Origin: Acidobacteriota bacterium
Lineage (GTDB): Bacteria; Acidobacteriota; Terriglobia; UBA7540
Reading direction: 5' to 3'
NCBI GenBank assembly: GCA_021789565.1
Contig: JAJYJL010000035.1
Span: 1-17,441 of the forward strand
Length of the DNA stretch: 17,441 nucleotides
The notes under the pieces are model-generated. The model was not told the origin of the DNA and did no database searches. It was given only the letters and a program-made list of their open reading frames with translations. Position numbers and translations under genes: made by a program. Shown here piece by piece: positions 16,842 through 17,441 of the stretch (position 1 is the stretch's first letter; every line of letters starts with the position of its first letter).

Positions 16842-17441
16842 TCATGCAAGCACTTGTTTTGCGGGGTCTGAGATCTGCCGGTAGTACTGAACCGTGCGGC
16901 GAACACCTTCTTCAAGGGGAAAGTCGGGCGTCCAACCGAGCAGTTCTTGCGCCTTTGAGATATCCAGGTATATCCGCTCCATTTCGCCGGGCCGTTTGGG
17001 AGCATATTGGGGTTCAAGTCCGACAAGGCCCAGCTCATCCCGTATCCTTTGGAACACTTCGTAATCAGCTGTCGGCACACCGCTGGCGATGTTGAAGGTC
17101 TCTCCCCTCCCCCGTTCCAGCGCCAGCACGTTGGCTCGAACCACATCCTCGACATAAACATAATCACGCACTTTGGTTCCGTCGCCGTAGATCGACGGAC
17201 GAATGCCTGCCAGCATCTGTTCGCAAAAGATCGCAAAGACCCCTGCTTCTCCCTTCGAGCTTTGCCGCGGTCCGTAAACGTTGCCATAGCGGAGGACAAC
17301 GAAAGGGATGGCATAGAGTGCTGAGAACATATCTAGATAATGCTCAACGCTGTGCTTGCTGATACCGTAGGGCGTGACAGGTTTGGTAGGATATTCTTCG
17401 GGCACTGGCATCTTCTCCGGCTCGCCGTAAGTTGCCCAGAT
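16842..17441 (-). CDS. NAD-dependent sugar-nucleotide epimerase (GalE-like), 5' end outside the window
   Basis: The visible 199 residues are the C-terminal two-thirds of an extended short-chain dehydrogenase/reductase. They begin IWATYGEPEKMPVPE and contain the catalytic YxxxK as PYGISKHSVEHY. Further motifs are VVLRYGNVYGPRQ, IYGDGTKVRDYVYVEDVVRA, FNIASGV and a C-terminal LGWTPDFPLEEGV. These fit UDP-glucose 4-epimerase or a related nucleotide-sugar epimerase such as UDP-GlcNAc or UDP-glucuronate 4-epimerase, cytoplasmic, supplying sugar donors. The Rossmann GxxGxxG N-terminus and start codon lie beyond the right edge, so exact substrate and length are unknown. The next gene downstream on this strand is the ABC exporter, 744 bases away, so co-transcription is uncertain. 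Confidence 0.9.
   Translation of the reverse strand: MWATYGEPEKMPVPEEYPTKPVTPYGISKHSVEHYLDMFSALYAIPFVVLRYGNVYGPRQSSKGEAGVFAIFCEQMLAGIRPSIYGDGTKVRDYVYVEDVVRANVLALERGRGETFNIASGVPTADYEVFQRIRDELGLVGLEPQYAPKRPGEMERIYLDISKAQELLGWTPDFPLEEGVRRTVQYYRQISDPAKQVLA

Noticed and set aside
1..17441. CRISPR arrays, tRNA or rRNA genes, phage or toxin-antitoxin modules
   Set aside because: No regularly spaced repeats, T-loop-type signatures, rRNA-like segments or recognisable phage/toxin proteins were seen on either strand.

Overview
The window is a surface-polysaccharide and beta-1,2-glucan locus interrupted by decayed DNA. It looks like a chromosomal segment of a Gram-negative, probably soil-associated bacterium. 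The evidence is a Wzy-like polymerase, glycosyltransferases, a cyclic beta-1,2-glucan-synthase-like protein and IS3-type transposase remnants. An acidobacterial or similar host is only a guess, because no phylogenetic marker is present.

Layout. Positions 1-3318 (minus strand) hold a polysaccharide assembly run. In transcription order it is an unidentified 3'-end remnant, a zinc-ribbon SAM methyltransferase, a Wzy-like polymerase, and a GT4 glycosyltransferase broken by a stop codon and a frameshift that runs off the left edge. A GT2 glycosyltransferase (3504-4544) sits upstream of that run. Positions 4545-6551 carry no intact gene. They contain a perfect hairpin and two different IS3-family transposase remnants on opposite strands that meet near 5830.

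Positions 6552-9439 (plus strand) hold a membrane-anchored coiled-coil protein and a secreted protein of the glucoamylase/GH144 type (PF10091 family, which includes endo-beta-1,2-glucanases). Converging on them with only 35 bases between is a minus-strand pair. One is an ABC exporter (14268-16097). The other, 20 bases downstream of it, is a very large GT84 membrane glycosyltransferase fused to a glycoamylase-like cyclization domain (9475-14247). This synthase resembles NdvB/ChvB/Cgs but stops right after the glycoamylase-like domain, so the usual C-terminal GH94 phosphorylase domain is absent. At the right edge is a partial NAD-dependent sugar epimerase (GalE-like).

Proposed working: the epimerase supplies nucleotide sugars. 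The GT84 protein makes a beta-1,2-linked glucan from UDP-glucose at the inner membrane, and the adjacent ABC protein exports it (the ChvB/ChvA or NdvB/NdvA logic). The secreted PF10091 enzyme trims or degrades it outside the cytoplasm. The left block makes a separate repeat-unit glycan whose pathway appears partly decayed. The main points of interest are the synthase without GH94, its tail-to-tail pairing with a stand-alone PF10091 enzyme, and the unassigned coiled-coil protein beside them.
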